Source: M55B127 sp034521955
GTDB taxonomy: Bacteria; Bacillota; Halanaerobiia; Halanaerobiales; M55B127
DNA length: 64,000 bases
Reading direction: 5' to 3'
NCBI GenBank assembly: GCA_034521955.1
Contig: JAXHLT010000001.1
Coordinates: forward strand, 372,001 to 436,000
Part shown: one piece after another, positions 1 through 9,043 of the stretch
How positions within the stretch are numbered: position 1 is the stretch's first letter
Layout: each line of letters starts with the position of its first letter
Notes under the pieces: model-generated
What the model was told of the DNA's origin: nothing
Databases searched by the model: none
The model's input: only the letters and a program-made list of their open reading frames with translations
Program-made: the position numbers and the translations under genes

Positions 1-584
1 TTTTGAGCATTATTATTATCTATATTAGACAAGGCTTGATTTAACAAACTAGAATTAACACACATAATTCCACTATTTATTTCATCTATCTTTTTTTGTT
101 TAGAATTTGCATCATCTTCTTCTATTATATTAGTTATTTCATTTTGTTCATCTCTTATTATTCTACCATATCCAGTCGGATTTTTTAAGACTGCAGTCAT
201 AATTGTTAAGTCTGCTGATTTTTCTATGTGATAATCATTCATTAAATTTAAGGAGTTTTCTTGTATTAAGGGTATATCAGCATAAAGAATCAATACATTA
301 CCATCATGGTCTTTTATATCTTCTTCAGCTTGTTTTACTGCATGAGCAGTACCTAATTGTTTACTTTGAAGTTGAAATCTAACATCATTGTTTTTAACTT
401 GCTTTTTTACTTCATCTGCTTGATGACCAACTATACAAACAATATCTGAAGAAATATCACTTACAGAATCAATAACATGATTTATCATCTCTTTACCGGC
501 AACTTTATGTAATACTTTATTTTTATCTGATTTCATGCGTGTTCCTTTACCAGCTGCCAATATTATAGTCAGTAAATCTGACAT
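1..584 (-). CDS. glmU: Bifunctional GlmU (UDP-GlcNAc pyrophosphorylase / GlcN-1-P acetyltransferase), N-terminal part, cut by window edge
   Basis: Makes UDP-N-acetylglucosamine for peptidoglycan and envelope glycans in the cytoplasm. The N-terminus reads MSDLLTIILAAGKGTRMK, the nucleotide-binding signature of the uridyltransferase domain, followed by KVLHKVAGKEMI and a GTAHAV motif, all typical of GlmU. About 194 codons are visible and the frame runs open through base 1; the acetyltransferase beta-helix half lies outside. The ATG at 584 follows TAAGGAGGAT, a strong ribosome-binding site that overlaps the stop of the upstream exonuclease gene, so the two are probably cotranscribed. A single-domain uridyltransferase cannot be excluded because the C-terminus is not seen. 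Confidence 0.94.
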   Translation of the reverse strand, partial: MSDLLTIILAAGKGTRMKSDKNKVLHKVAGKEMINHVIDSVSDISSDIVCIVGHQADEVKKQVKNNDVRFQLQSKQLGTAHAVKQAEEDIKDHDGNVLILYADIPLIQENSLNLMNDYHIEKSADLTIMTAVLKNPTGYGRIIRDEQNEITNIIEEDDANSKQKKIDEINSGIMCVNSSLLNQALSNIDNNNAQ

Positions 585-597
585 TTAAAAATCCTCC

Positions 598-1428
598 TTA
601 AAGTCTAATCATATCACTTTTTAATAAATTTCTGTTCTCATCTTTTATAACTTTATTTATTTTAAAGTTATAATCCAAATCTGGCATTTCACTATTTAAA
701 ACAAAATGCCTAATTAAAATTGGATAGATAGTGTCTTTCATACCGTATTCAATAAGCAAACTTAAATTATCATATGCGGTAAATAAATCGACAACATCTA
801 AATCAAATAAATTAGTTACAACTTTATTTAAACCTGCACTACCCATGATATTAGATAAATTACTCCACTGCATTAAGTTCATGGTATCATCATAATAATA
901 TAACTCAGGAATATCTCTCATATATGCATTTTCAAGTATGCTTATATCAGAATTAAAGTTATGTCCTACAATTAATTCGGGATTGTATTCATTTATTACA
1001 TTTCTTAAAAAATCAATACCTTTTTTAATTGTAATCGATGGAGCTAACCTATTATTAGTAAATATAAAACCAGAATCAACTATTTTTAAATCTTCCATAA
1101 TAGTATATTGAATACAGTCTAATTCACTCTTTAAATATTCAGTATCAATACCCATAATTATAGAAGCATCTGGTTTCTTACTCCACCTTTTGTCAGGTTT
1201 GAAAGTCACCATTTCGTTAAAAACATCATCAATATTATCTAATTTATTGATAATATCAGAATCATAATCTGAAATTCCAATTGTATGTGCAATTTCAGGT
1301 GACTTTGCTTTTTTGAATCTTTTTTCGGTCGGAAACCTTCTTAATAACTTTTTAAGTCGATTACCGTTTCCTAATATTAATGCTAATTTAAATCTATACA
1401 AATCTTTATCACTTACATAAGGAATCAT
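598..1428 (-). CDS. Predicted 3'-5' exonuclease-like protein, DEDD (RNase H-like) fold
   Basis: Protein of 276 residues with the three exonuclease motifs of the DEDD superfamily in order: D-x-E in MGIDTEYLK (about residue 94), GHNFNSDISIL (about residue 155, the NxxxD motif) and YGMKD (about residue 230, the YxxxD motif of the DEDDy type). It probably degrades or proofreads nucleic acid 3' ends, but no close family is recognised. The first 90 residues carry no domain I can name. The ATG at 1428 follows GAGGTAAATTT. The stop lies 13 bases before glmU, suggesting an operon, although no functional link is obvious. The fold is well supported; the substrate is unknown. Confidence 0.7.
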   Translation of the reverse strand: MIPYVSDKDLYRFKLALILGNGNRLKKLLRRFPTEKRFKKAKSPEIAHTIGISDYDSDIINKLDNIDDVFNEMVTFKPDKRWSKKPDASIIMGIDTEYLKSELDCIQYTIMEDLKIVDSGFIFTNNRLAPSITIKKGIDFLRNVINEYNPELIVGHNFNSDISILENAYMRDIPELYYYDDTMNLMQWSNLSNIMGSAGLNKVVTNLFDLDVVDLFTAYDNLSLLIEYGMKDTIYPILIRHFVLNSEMPDLDYNFKINKVIKDENRNLLKSDMIRL

Positions 1429-1499
1429 AAATTTACCTCAAATCTAAATAAAAGTACAGTGATTAACCGTTAGAAGTATAACAGAATCAATATATTTTG

Positions 1500-2018
1500 T
1501 CAAGATAGTAAGTTGTTAATCTGTCTTGACAATGGAAGTGCAACTAGCCCTCCTATAATCATCTGTGCATAATCAATGCCTATTTCTGGAATAACTGCTG
1601 GCCAACTTATTAAAAATCCTTTAGTGATCGCATAACCAATTACCATAATATTTCCACCAACAACAATTGCTAAAATATTACTTTTTAAATCTCCCTCTTT
1701 TGCTATCTTACCAACAAAATATCCTTCTAAACCTTTAATTACAAAAGTAAAAGGTGCCCATAAAGAATAACCTAAAAAGATATCCATTAGAGCAGAACCC
1801 AACGCTCCTGATACTCCACCAGCTTTACTTCCAAATACTATAGCAATTATATAAATTGCTACTTCACCTAAGTTAAAATAAGATGAACTTGGACCAGGAA
1901 TATGTAAATATGTTCCTACTGCAACAAAAGCAGTAAACATTGCTAAAAAGGATATTAGTCGTGTTGATAAATTATTTAATGACAAATTACGTATCTGCTC
2001 TTTTATGTCACCTCTCAT
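1500..2018 (-). CDS. ECF transporter S component (substrate-binding membrane subunit), specificity unknown
   Basis: Hydrophobic protein of 172 residues with about five to six membrane segments. The stretch around residues 49-100 (NLGEVAIYIIAIVFGSKAGG, then GSALMDIFLGY, WAPFTFVIKGLEG) matches the ECF S-component pattern of the riboflavin-transporter-like family. S components bind a vitamin or similar small molecule and dock on a shared EcfA/EcfT energising module; none of those subunits is in the window. It starts 18 bases after glnA, so it may be read through from it. No riboswitch is visible upstream, so the ligand cannot be inferred from context. Confidence 0.78.
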   Translation of the reverse strand: MRGDIKEQIRNLSLNNLSTRLISFLAMFTAFVAVGTYLHIPGPSSSYFNLGEVAIYIIAIVFGSKAGGVSGALGSALMDIFLGYSLWAPFTFVIKGLEGYFVGKIAKEGDLKSNILAIVVGGNIMVIGYAITKGFLISWPAVIPEIGIDYAQMIIGGLVALPLSRQINNLLS

Positions 2019-2036
2019 CGTTCACCCTCCAATAAG

Positions 2037-3368
2037 TTAATACTTCATTAAGTATTGATCAAGTTCCCAATCATGAACTTGGGTACTATATTCATGCCAT
2101 TCAACTTCTTTTGCCACAACAAAATGCTCATAGATATGTTGTCCTAAAGTCTCTTTTATAATACTATTTTGATTTAGATACTCAACAGCTTTCATGATAT
2201 CTCCCGGGAGACTCTCAATACCTCTTTTTGCTCTCTCGATTGCATTCATATCATAAATATTATCTGTTGTTTGTTCACCTGGATCTATTTTGTTTTTAAT
2301 CCCGTCAAGACCAGCTTTTAAAGTGACAGCCATTGCTAAGTATGGATTAGCTGCTGGGTCTGGACTTCTAAGTTCTATTCTGGTTGCCTCTTTTCTTGCT
2401 GAAGGAACTCTTACTAAAGCACTTCTGTTTTGAGTAGACCAGGTAATATAAACAGGTGCTTCATAACCAGGTAATAATCTTTTATATGAATTTATAATTG
2501 GATTTGTAATTGCAGTAAATCCTTTAGAATGTTTTAAAATCCCACCTATATAATGATAAGCTATCTCACTTAACTGCAAATTATCATCTGGATCATAAAA
2601 AACATTTTCTCCATCTTTGAATAGAGATTGATGAACATGCATTCCAGAACCGTTCTCTCCAAAAATTGGTTTGGGCATAAAGGTAGCATGTAAATTATGT
2701 TCCATAGCAATTCTTTTAGTTACAAACTTAAAAGTAGCTACATTATCAGCTGTTCTTAATACTGGAGTATATTTAAAATCTATCTCATGTTGGCCAGGAG
2801 CAACTTCATGGTGAGAAGCCTCAACATCAAAATCCATTTCTTCTAAAGCAAGAACAATATCTCTACGTGCTTTTTCTCCTAAGTCAACCGGAGAAAGATC
2901 AAAATAACCACCATTATCATTAGTTATTGTAGTAGGATTACCATTTTTATCTTTCTCAAACAAGAAAAATTCTGGTTCAGGACCAGCATGCATCTCAAAT
3001 CCCATTTCTTTTGCTTCCTCAATAACTTTTTTTAATGTACTGCGAGGACAACCAATAAAAGGTTCTCCATCTGGTGTATAAATATCACAGATCAATCTGG
3101 CAATTGAACCTTCTTCTTTATGCCAGGGGAAAATTGCAAAAGTATCATAGTCAGGTTTTAAGTACATGTCTGATTCATGAATTCTAGTAAAACCTTCAAT
3201 AGAAGAACCATCAAACATTATTTTTCCATCCAGAGCTGGTTCTAACTGATCAAAAGTAATTGCGACATTCTTAATAATACCTAAAATATCAACAAACTGT
3301 AGTCTTATAAATTTCACATTCAATTCTTCAGCTTTTTTCATAATATCTTTCTTTGTTAGAGGACTCAT
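2037..3368 (-). CDS. glnA: Glutamine synthetase, type I
   Basis: ATP-dependent ligation of ammonia to glutamate in the cytosol. Length 443 matches the short GSI-alpha form of Bacillota. Visible are the DGSSIEGF signature (residues 53-60), the metal-ligand stretch EPEFFLFE (about 130-137), the ATP-site NGSGMHVHQS (239-248) and RIELRSPDPAANPYLA (about 331-346). The adenylylation loop with its NLYDLP tyrosine motif is absent, so regulation is expected by feedback and protein partners. Arg62, in TRIHESD, aligns with the feedback residue known in the Bacillus enzyme. ATG at 3368 follows AAAGGAGAAG. The ECF gene downstream is only 18 bases away. Confidence 0.97.
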   Translation of the reverse strand: MSPLTKKDIMKKAEELNVKFIRLQFVDILGIIKNVAITFDQLEPALDGKIMFDGSSIEGFTRIHESDMYLKPDYDTFAIFPWHKEEGSIARLICDIYTPDGEPFIGCPRSTLKKVIEEAKEMGFEMHAGPEPEFFLFEKDKNGNPTTITNDNGGYFDLSPVDLGEKARRDIVLALEEMDFDVEASHHEVAPGQHEIDFKYTPVLRTADNVATFKFVTKRIAMEHNLHATFMPKPIFGENGSGMHVHQSLFKDGENVFYDPDDNLQLSEIAYHYIGGILKHSKGFTAITNPIINSYKRLLPGYEAPVYITWSTQNRSALVRVPSARKEATRIELRSPDPAANPYLAMAVTLKAGLDGIKNKIDPGEQTTDNIYDMNAIERAKRGIESLPGDIMKAVEYLNQNSIIKETLGQHIYEHFVVAKEVEWHEYSTQVHDWELDQYLMKY

Positions 3369-3437
3369 ATTTACTACTCACTTCTCCTTTAAATTTATTT
3401 TTAAAATAATTATGTATTTAATTATAACAAGATAGTA

Positions 3438-4202
3438 TTAAATATCAACTTCTTTTAAGTATTTTTCTTTCATCATTTTTAAATCACTTGGCTTATCTAC
3501 ATCAAAACCCATCTCTGGAGACTCTACTATTAATGCCTTACATTTATGTCCAATGATATTTGATATTCTTTTTTCTACTTCTATTATTGATAACTGCCTG
3601 AAAATAAATTTGATTATAAATTTAAAACCCAGCATCTGACTCATCTTAAATGGTTTTTTTCTTAAGTTTAATATTTTATCATACCAATCTAATGGTCCCT
3701 GGATTATATCAGGACTAACTAAAATTATGTTACCACCGGTAAATATTCCCTCTTTAAGGTGTACATAAGTCCTATCAACTTCTGGATAACTATCAAGATT
3801 TATATCTTTAGAGATAATAGGATAAAACAGATCATGCTTTTTTTCCAATTTACATTTTTCAATAAAATCTTCAATAGTTTTTGTAGTAATTAATGGAATA
3901 TCTGAGGTTATTATTAAAATATGATGGTCATTGTTTAAGGCATCAATACCCTTTTTAATATTATTAATCAAAACATTTTCAGGTTCAATTATTTTATAGT
4001 GTGAATTAATCTTTTGATTAATTTTTTCCGGTCCAACAATAACTATATCGCTTATTTCGCCAACATTTTCAACTGCTTCTATCACATGCTGTACCATAGG
4101 CTTGCCAGCAATTTCTATCAATGATTCATATTCTTTATTAGAATAATCTTTTAAAGCTCCATTATTTTTTGCTCCTGCCACAACTAAAGCATCAAATTTC
4201 AT
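3438..4202 (-). CDS. MobA-like NTP transferase domain protein
   Basis: Protein of 254 residues with a nucleotidyltransferase (GT-A-like) fold. The N-terminus has a degenerate loop (VVAGAKNNG in place of LAGGxGxR), followed by IEIAGKPMVQHVIEAV and an ITSDIPLI metal-binding segment at about residue 100. It probably transfers a nucleotide to a sugar- or alditol-phosphate, but the product is unknown. An ATG six codons upstream is possible; I chose the one at 4202 because TTGATTGGAGG lies at ideal spacing. It follows ispE by 23 bases and precedes glnA, an arrangement consistent with cotranscription with ispE. Confidence 0.75.
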   Translation of the reverse strand: MKFDALVVAGAKNNGALKDYSNKEYESLIEIAGKPMVQHVIEAVENVGEISDIVIVGPEKINQKINSHYKIIEPENVLINNIKKGIDALNNDHHILIITSDIPLITTKTIEDFIEKCKLEKKHDLFYPIISKDINLDSYPEVDRTYVHLKEGIFTGGNIILVSPDIIQGPLDWYDKILNLRKKPFKMSQMLGFKFIIKFIFRQLSIIEVEKRISNIIGHKCKALIVESPEMGFDVDKPSDLKMMKEKYLKEVDI

Positions 4203-4225
4203 GTCTAAACCTCCAATCAAACTAT

Positions 4226-5092
4226 CTAATTAAAGTTTTTTGTTTCAGTTAATGTAATAAAATCATCAGTTCTTGGCCAATTATTAATCACATTATAAGC
4301 TAAATCAATGTCCTTTTTATCGAGTAGGGAAAAAACAGTTGGACCACTTCCGGTCATCATTGTAAATTTAAATCCTTGATCTAATAATTTATCTTTTATT
4401 ATTTTTACATCAGGTACAAGACGTTTTGTGATTAATTCTAAAACATTAGCCCAACCATCCTCTATATTTAATTCCTTATTATTATTAATTATGTCCAAAA
4501 GTTTTTTTACAGGTATGTCTTTACTAATATTGTATTCGTCATATAGATTATATACTTTTTTTGTACTAACCATTTCAGGTGGTTTTACTAAAAGCACCTT
4601 ATGTTTTTTTAAGGGTCTTAAATATCTTAATTTCTCTCCTCTTTTTGTGGCAAAAGCAGTTCCTCCTTTTAAACAAAAAGGAACATCGCTTCCAATTTCA
4701 AATGCTATATTATGTATTTCTTTTTCACCTAAATTAAGATCATATAATTTATTCATCCCATTTATTACTGCTGCAGCATCAGTACTTCCTCCTGCTAAAC
4801 CAGCAGCAATTGGAATTTTTTTATCAATAAAAATTTTGATACCTTGAGCTAATTTTGTCCTATTTATAACTGCTTGTGCTGCTTTATAGGCTAAATTTTC
4901 TTCACCATTAGTTAGCTTACTATGATTAGTTTCAATCTTTATACCATTATCTTTCTTATATAATGTTATTGTATCATGTAATGAAATTGACTGCATTACC
5001 ATTTCCAAATTATGATAACCATCTTCTCTTAAATTCTTTATATCTAAAAATAGATTAATTTTAGCATATGCTTTAACAGTTAATTGATTCAT
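4226..5092 (-). CDS. ispE: 4-diphosphocytidyl-2-C-methyl-D-erythritol kinase
   Basis: Phosphorylates CDP-methylerythritol in the non-mevalonate isoprenoid pathway. It is a GHMP kinase of 288 residues, normal for IspE. AYAKINLFL opens the protein, with Lys11 at the catalytic position; the glycine-rich ATP loop PIAAGLAGGSTDAAA spans residues 94-108; GSDVPF at 134-139 supplies the catalytic Asp136; and TGSGPTVF near residue 247 is the third GHMP motif. The nucleotidyltransferase gene begins 23 bases later on the same strand. Confidence 0.96.
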   Translation of the reverse strand: MNQLTVKAYAKINLFLDIKNLREDGYHNLEMVMQSISLHDTITLYKKDNGIKIETNHSKLTNGEENLAYKAAQAVINRTKLAQGIKIFIDKKIPIAAGLAGGSTDAAAVINGMNKLYDLNLGEKEIHNIAFEIGSDVPFCLKGGTAFATKRGEKLRYLRPLKKHKVLLVKPPEMVSTKKVYNLYDEYNISKDIPVKKLLDIINNNKELNIEDGWANVLELITKRLVPDVKIIKDKLLDQGFKFTMMTGSGPTVFSLLDKKDIDLAYNVINNWPRTDDFITLTETKNFN

Positions 5093-5160
5093 TATAACAC
5101 CGCCAGATCAATAATAATACTTTTCCTATTATAACACCTATATGTTCTAATTACAATTAC

Positions 5161-6453
5161 TTAATCTGAGTTAATCTTGTTCAGTATTTTTTTATATTTA
5201 TCTCTAGAATATGGAGGATTGGACGTTGTCTTTAATATATCCTCATCTGTTAATATATCAATGATAGTTTTTATTAAGACCTTAGCTGGTTTTATAACAG
5301 CCAATTCATAATCAACAGTTTTAAATTCACTTGTGTGAAGTCCTCCTTTTACTCCTCCAAAAAAGGGATGTAATACTGGCATAATATGAGAGAGATCCCC
5401 CATATCAAATGAACCACTGAATTTCTTGCTACGAATTATTCTATTTTTATCTATAATCTGATCTGAATTTTTTATAAATAAATCAACTAATGAGTCATAA
5501 CTTAATAGTGGTAAATATCCAGGATAGTCCTTAATTTCAACTTCTGCTCCCATGGCAATCGCTGCAGCTTTTAAAGCTCTGTCAACCTTTTTGTTAGTAT
5601 CTATAATAGAATCTAAAGTCCTTGCTCTTACATAAGTCTCCATTCTAACATCACTTGGAACAGTGTTTACAACATCGCCACCTTTTGTAATTATTGGATG
5701 TACTCTTACATTATCACTATCCAAAAAGGTATCTCGCTGAGCATTTATGTTGTTAATTGCTAAAACAGCAGCATTTAAAGCATTTATACCTTCTTCAGGA
5801 GATGAGCCCGCATGGGCTTTCTTTCCAAAAAACTTTACCTTCTTTGCAATAAAACCATTTCCACTCGGACCTACAATCACATCTTTCATCTCTCCAGTAT
5901 CAAAAGAATGTACCATTAAAGCAAGATCGACATCATCAAAATAACCTCTGCTTATTAATTCTTGTTTGCCTCCGAAATATTTTATCTTTTTATCTTTTTT
6001 TAATTTTTCTCTAAATTCTAGTTCAATATACTCTTCAGCAGGAGTAGCAATAAAATCGACTGTACCATTTAAGCTTTCCATTAGCCTTGTTTTTTTTAAG
6101 GCAAGGGCAACACCAAACATTATTCCAATTTGATTATTATGTCCACAGGAATGAACAACACCATACTCATTGGCTTTAGGATGATCTTTATCAATTATTG
6201 CATCTAATTCTCCTAATACAGCAATATGAGGCTTTTTAACATTACCCAAACTTGTTTTAATACCTGTTATTGCAATTTCTTCTTCAATATCAAAATTTAG
6301 TTTCCTAAACTTTTCTTTAATTAATTCACTTGTTTTATATTCCTTATATCCAGTTTCAGGGTGTTCAAATAGATCTTTAGTTAATTTAATTATTTCGCCT
6401 TTGTTTTCATCAACTATACTACAGGCTTTATCTTTTAATTTTCTTATTTCCAT
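5161..6453 (-). CDS. M20 family amidohydrolase (AbgB/aminobenzoyl-glutamate-hydrolase-like)
   Basis: Zinc-dependent peptidase/amidohydrolase of about 430 residues. The N-terminal part shows HPETGYKEYKTSELI, GELDAI and VVHSCGHNNQIG, the metal-ligand motifs of the M20D group; GKKAHAGSSPEEGINALNA around residue 220 opens the dimerisation domain, and LHTSEF near residue 385 is the last ligand region. The best relatives cleave amide-linked aromatic or amino-acid conjugates, but the substrate is not defined here. A longer frame begins at 6495, but the extra 14 residues look like a translated leader; the ATG at 6453 follows AAGGGTGTG. Confidence 0.85.
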   Translation of the reverse strand: MEIRKLKDKACSIVDENKGEIIKLTKDLFEHPETGYKEYKTSELIKEKFRKLNFDIEEEIAITGIKTSLGNVKKPHIAVLGELDAIIDKDHPKANEYGVVHSCGHNNQIGIMFGVALALKKTRLMESLNGTVDFIATPAEEYIELEFREKLKKDKKIKYFGGKQELISRGYFDDVDLALMVHSFDTGEMKDVIVGPSGNGFIAKKVKFFGKKAHAGSSPEEGINALNAAVLAINNINAQRDTFLDSDNVRVHPIITKGGDVVNTVPSDVRMETYVRARTLDSIIDTNKKVDRALKAAAIAMGAEVEIKDYPGYLPLLSYDSLVDLFIKNSDQIIDKNRIIRSKKFSGSFDMGDLSHIMPVLHPFFGGVKGGLHTSEFKTVDYELAVIKPAKVLIKTIIDILTDEDILKTTSNPPYSRDKYKKILNKINSD

Positions 6454-6490
6454 TTTACACACCCTTAAAGTAATAAAATAATAAAAATAA

Positions 6491-6562
6491 GACACATATC
6501 TGAAACCTCTTTAATACATCCACTTAATTAATAAATTTATTAAAAGAAGCATGATATGTGTC
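6491..6562. repeat. 10-bp inverted repeat GACACATATC / GATATGTGTC
   Basis: Two perfect 10-base arms at 6491-6500 and 6553-6562 face each other across 52 bases between kbl and the M20 gene. Read on the minus strand the second arm is followed by TTATTTTTATT, so the pair could act as a long-loop terminator for tdh-kbl, or as an operator for the downstream gene. The function is undecided. Confidence 0.4.
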
Positions 6563-6632
6563 AATTTTTATTTAAACAATATTTATATTTGTCTAATGAT
6601 TATAGCAGTGTTTAGTTACTTTATATCATAAT

Positions 6633-7811
6633 CTAAATAATATCTAACTCTTTTCCTACTTTTTTAAACTTATCTAAGGCAAAATCTATATCATCTCTAG
6701 AATGAACTGCAGAAATCATAACTCTAATTCTTGCCTTCCCTTTAGGAACTGTTGGGAATCCGATAGATTGAGCAAAGATGTTTTCTTCAAATAGTTTTTT
6801 GGAAAACTCCGAAGCAGTTTTTGCTTTCCCTAACATTACAGGTGTGATAGGTGTTTGACTATTCCCTACATCAAAACCAATCTCTTTCATGTTTTTCTTG
6901 AAATAATCACCGTTATCCCATAGTTTTTTCACTAAAGAATCATCTTTATCTAAGATTTCAATTGATTTCAATGTTGCAGCTACGTCAGGTGGAGTAACTG
7001 CAGAACTAAACAAGAAAGGGCGAGCCTTTTGTTTTAAGTATTCAACCATCTTTTTGCTACCGGCTGCACAACCTCCAACTGTACCAATTGCTTTTGAAAA
7101 AGTACCTATTTCAATATCAACTTCATTGTGTAAATTAAAGTGATCTACGATACCTCTACCATGGCTTCCTAATACTCCTTCACCATGAGCATCATCAACC
7201 ATTGTAATTGCATTATATTTTTTTGCAAGTTCAACTATCTCAGGTAGTTTAGCAACATCACCATCCATACTAAATACACCGTCTGTTACAATCAATTTTT
7301 TTCCTTCTGTTTCTTCTTTTAATATCTCTTCTAATGAATTCATATCAGCATGCTTATATACTTTAATTTCTGCACCAGAGAGTTTACATGCATCAATAAT
7401 ACTAGCATGGTTTAATTCATCACTGTAAATTGTGTCACCTTTACCTACGATAGCAGGAACTACCGCCATATTTGAATTATAGCCTGATTGAAAAGTGATA
7501 GCACCTTCAACCTTCTTAAAATCAGCTAAAGCTTCTTCTAACTCATTATGTAGCTCCATTGTACCGGCTATTGTTCTAACTGCTCCTGGCCCTATTCCAT
7601 AGTCTATTAAAGCCTTTTTAGCTGCTTTAACGGTTTCAGGATGATTTGCCAAACCTAAGTAATTATTTGAACTGAAATTTAGAACTTCTTTTCCTTCAAT
7701 TTCTACCCATGATCCCTGTGGTCCTTCTAAGGTCCTTATTGTATTATACAGACCTTCTTTTTTTAAGTCTTGTAACTTATCATCCATAAATTTTTGAAAA
7801 TCCTTATTCAT
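6633..7811 (-). CDS. kbl: Glycine C-acetyltransferase (2-amino-3-ketobutyrate CoA ligase)
   Basis: PLP enzyme of the alpha-oxoamine synthase family. It splits 2-amino-3-ketobutyrate with CoA into glycine and acetyl-CoA, the second step of threonine breakdown. Length 392 is normal. SSNNYLGLANHP (about 47-58), VDDAHGEGVLGSHGRG (205-220) and GTFSKAIGTVGG with the PLP lysine Lys240 are clear. It follows tdh by 12 bases, which fixes the pathway assignment over the related biotin and ALA synthases. The start is preceded by TAGGAGGTTTATACC. Confidence 0.95.
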   Translation of the reverse strand: MNKDFQKFMDDKLQDLKKEGLYNTIRTLEGPQGSWVEIEGKEVLNFSSNNYLGLANHPETVKAAKKALIDYGIGPGAVRTIAGTMELHNELEEALADFKKVEGAITFQSGYNSNMAVVPAIVGKGDTIYSDELNHASIIDACKLSGAEIKVYKHADMNSLEEILKEETEGKKLIVTDGVFSMDGDVAKLPEIVELAKKYNAITMVDDAHGEGVLGSHGRGIVDHFNLHNEVDIEIGTFSKAIGTVGGCAAGSKKMVEYLKQKARPFLFSSAVTPPDVAATLKSIEILDKDDSLVKKLWDNGDYFKKNMKEIGFDVGNSQTPITPVMLGKAKTASEFSKKLFEENIFAQSIGFPTVPKGKARIRVMISAVHSRDDIDFALDKFKKVGKELDII

Positions 7812-7823
7812 GGTATAAACCTC

Positions 7824-8864
7824 CTATGGTTTTAAAATTATTTTTCCACAGTTACCTTCATCCATTAATTTCATGCCTTTTTCAAAGTCTTTTAAATCAA
7901 ACTTATGTGTGATAACAGGTGATAGATCGATTCTATTACCCTTAAGTAAGTTACTGGCAATATGCCAAGTACTGAACATCTTTCTACCGGTTACACCTAT
8001 AACCTTAATATTTTTAAAAATTATATCATTTGTTAAATCCATACTAACCTCATTATCAGGAAGACCTAATAGAGAAACTATTCCACCTGCAGTAACAGCT
8101 TTAATTCCATTTTTAATAGCTGTTGGATTACCTGACATTTCAGCCGTAAAGTCTACACCTTTTTTTCCAAATATGTCATAAACAACATCTAATAAATTAT
8201 TCTCGATAGGGTTAACTACATGATCAGCACCCATTTTTTTTGAAAGCACTCTTCTATATTTATTAGGTTCACTTACTAAAATATTTGTTGCTCCAAATGT
8301 TTTAGCTACTGCCACAGCTATTAAACCTACCGGACCTGCTCCAGTAATTAATATCTCTTTCCCAGCTACATTACCAGGTAATATAGTATCAATTGCATTT
8401 CCTAGAGGTTCTTGAATTGAAGCAAAATCTTTTGGTATACTAGGATCATTCTTCCATACATCTACTTCTTCTAAAACTGCATATTCGGCAAAAACACCAT
8501 CTTGATGTACACCTAATATTCTCATGTTACTACAAATATGTTCCTGACCTGTCTGACATTGATAGCAGTGTCCACATGGAATATGTGTTTCGCTTGAAAC
8601 AAAATCCCCTATATTTACCTTTTCTACTCTGGATCCTACTTTAACTACTTCTCCGGCTACTTCATGGCCCATAATTTGAGGAGGTTTTATATTATTTTGA
8701 GCCCATTTATTCCATTTATATATATGATGGTCTGTACCACAAATTGAGGTACTCTCTACTTTGATTAAAATCTGCTCGGGTCCTATTTCTGGAACTTCTA
8801 CTTCTTTATAGACAGCTCCATGTTCGGGTTTTTCTTTTACTACAGCATACATTTTACCTTTCAT
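7824..8864 (-). CDS. tdh: L-threonine 3-dehydrogenase
   Basis: Zinc-dependent, NAD-linked medium-chain dehydrogenase that oxidises threonine to 2-amino-3-ketobutyrate. In 346 residues it shows the catalytic zinc site Cys42 (SICGTDHHIYKW) with GHEVAG at 66-71, the structural zinc cysteines at about 97, 100, 103 and 111, and the Rossmann motif GAGPVGLIAVAVA near 175. The next gene, kbl, completes the threonine to glycine plus acetyl-CoA route. A GGAGGC ribosome-binding site precedes the ATG. The divergent neighbour is bioY. Confidence 0.95.
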   Translation of the reverse strand: MKGKMYAVVKEKPEHGAVYKEVEVPEIGPEQILIKVESTSICGTDHHIYKWNKWAQNNIKPPQIMGHEVAGEVVKVGSRVEKVNIGDFVSSETHIPCGHCYQCQTGQEHICSNMRILGVHQDGVFAEYAVLEEVDVWKNDPSIPKDFASIQEPLGNAIDTILPGNVAGKEILITGAGPVGLIAVAVAKTFGATNILVSEPNKYRRVLSKKMGADHVVNPIENNLLDVVYDIFGKKGVDFTAEMSGNPTAIKNGIKAVTAGGIVSLLGLPDNEVSMDLTNDIIFKNIKVIGVTGRKMFSTWHIASNLLKGNRIDLSPVITHKFDLKDFEKGMKLMDEGNCGKIILKP

Positions 8865-8948
8865 TTTTAGCCTCCTTGAATATAATTAAAAAGACCCACT
8901 TCACCTCCGTAATTTTTTTATACACCCATTTATATTATTTCATTATTG

Positions 8949-8968
8949 AATTGAAATATCCTTCAATT
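8949..8968. promoter_or_regulatory. Dyad AATTGAA-N6-TTCAATT between tdh and bioY
   Basis: Perfect 7-base arms at 8949-8955 and 8962-8968 sit just upstream of the bioY -35 element and inside the divergent tdh leader. Flanking ATTATT and AATAAT extend the symmetry imperfectly. It could be a repressor site for either gene; it does not match the BirA operator consensus I know. Confidence 0.35.
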
Positions 8969-8977
8969 AATAATATA

Positions 8978-9006
8978 TTGCATTCTGATATTTTTGTTGG
9001 TATAAT
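8978..9006 (+). promoter_or_regulatory. Sigma-A promoter for bioY
   Basis: TTGCAT at 8978-8983, a 17-base spacer and TATAAT at 9001-9006, about 38 bases upstream of the bioY start codon. The -10 element is a perfect consensus. Confidence 0.75.
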
Positions 9007-9043
9007 AATAACGGTTTTTAAATTTGAAAGGAGTGAACTTTTA

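Noticed and set aside
4428..4847. Plus-strand open frame of 139 codons inside ispE
   Set aside because: It is antisense to a complete, well-motifed ispE and has no ribosome-binding site or family signature.
8949..8968. BirA biotin operator upstream of bioY
   Set aside because: The dyad does not match the BirA operator pattern; kept only as an unassigned inverted repeat.
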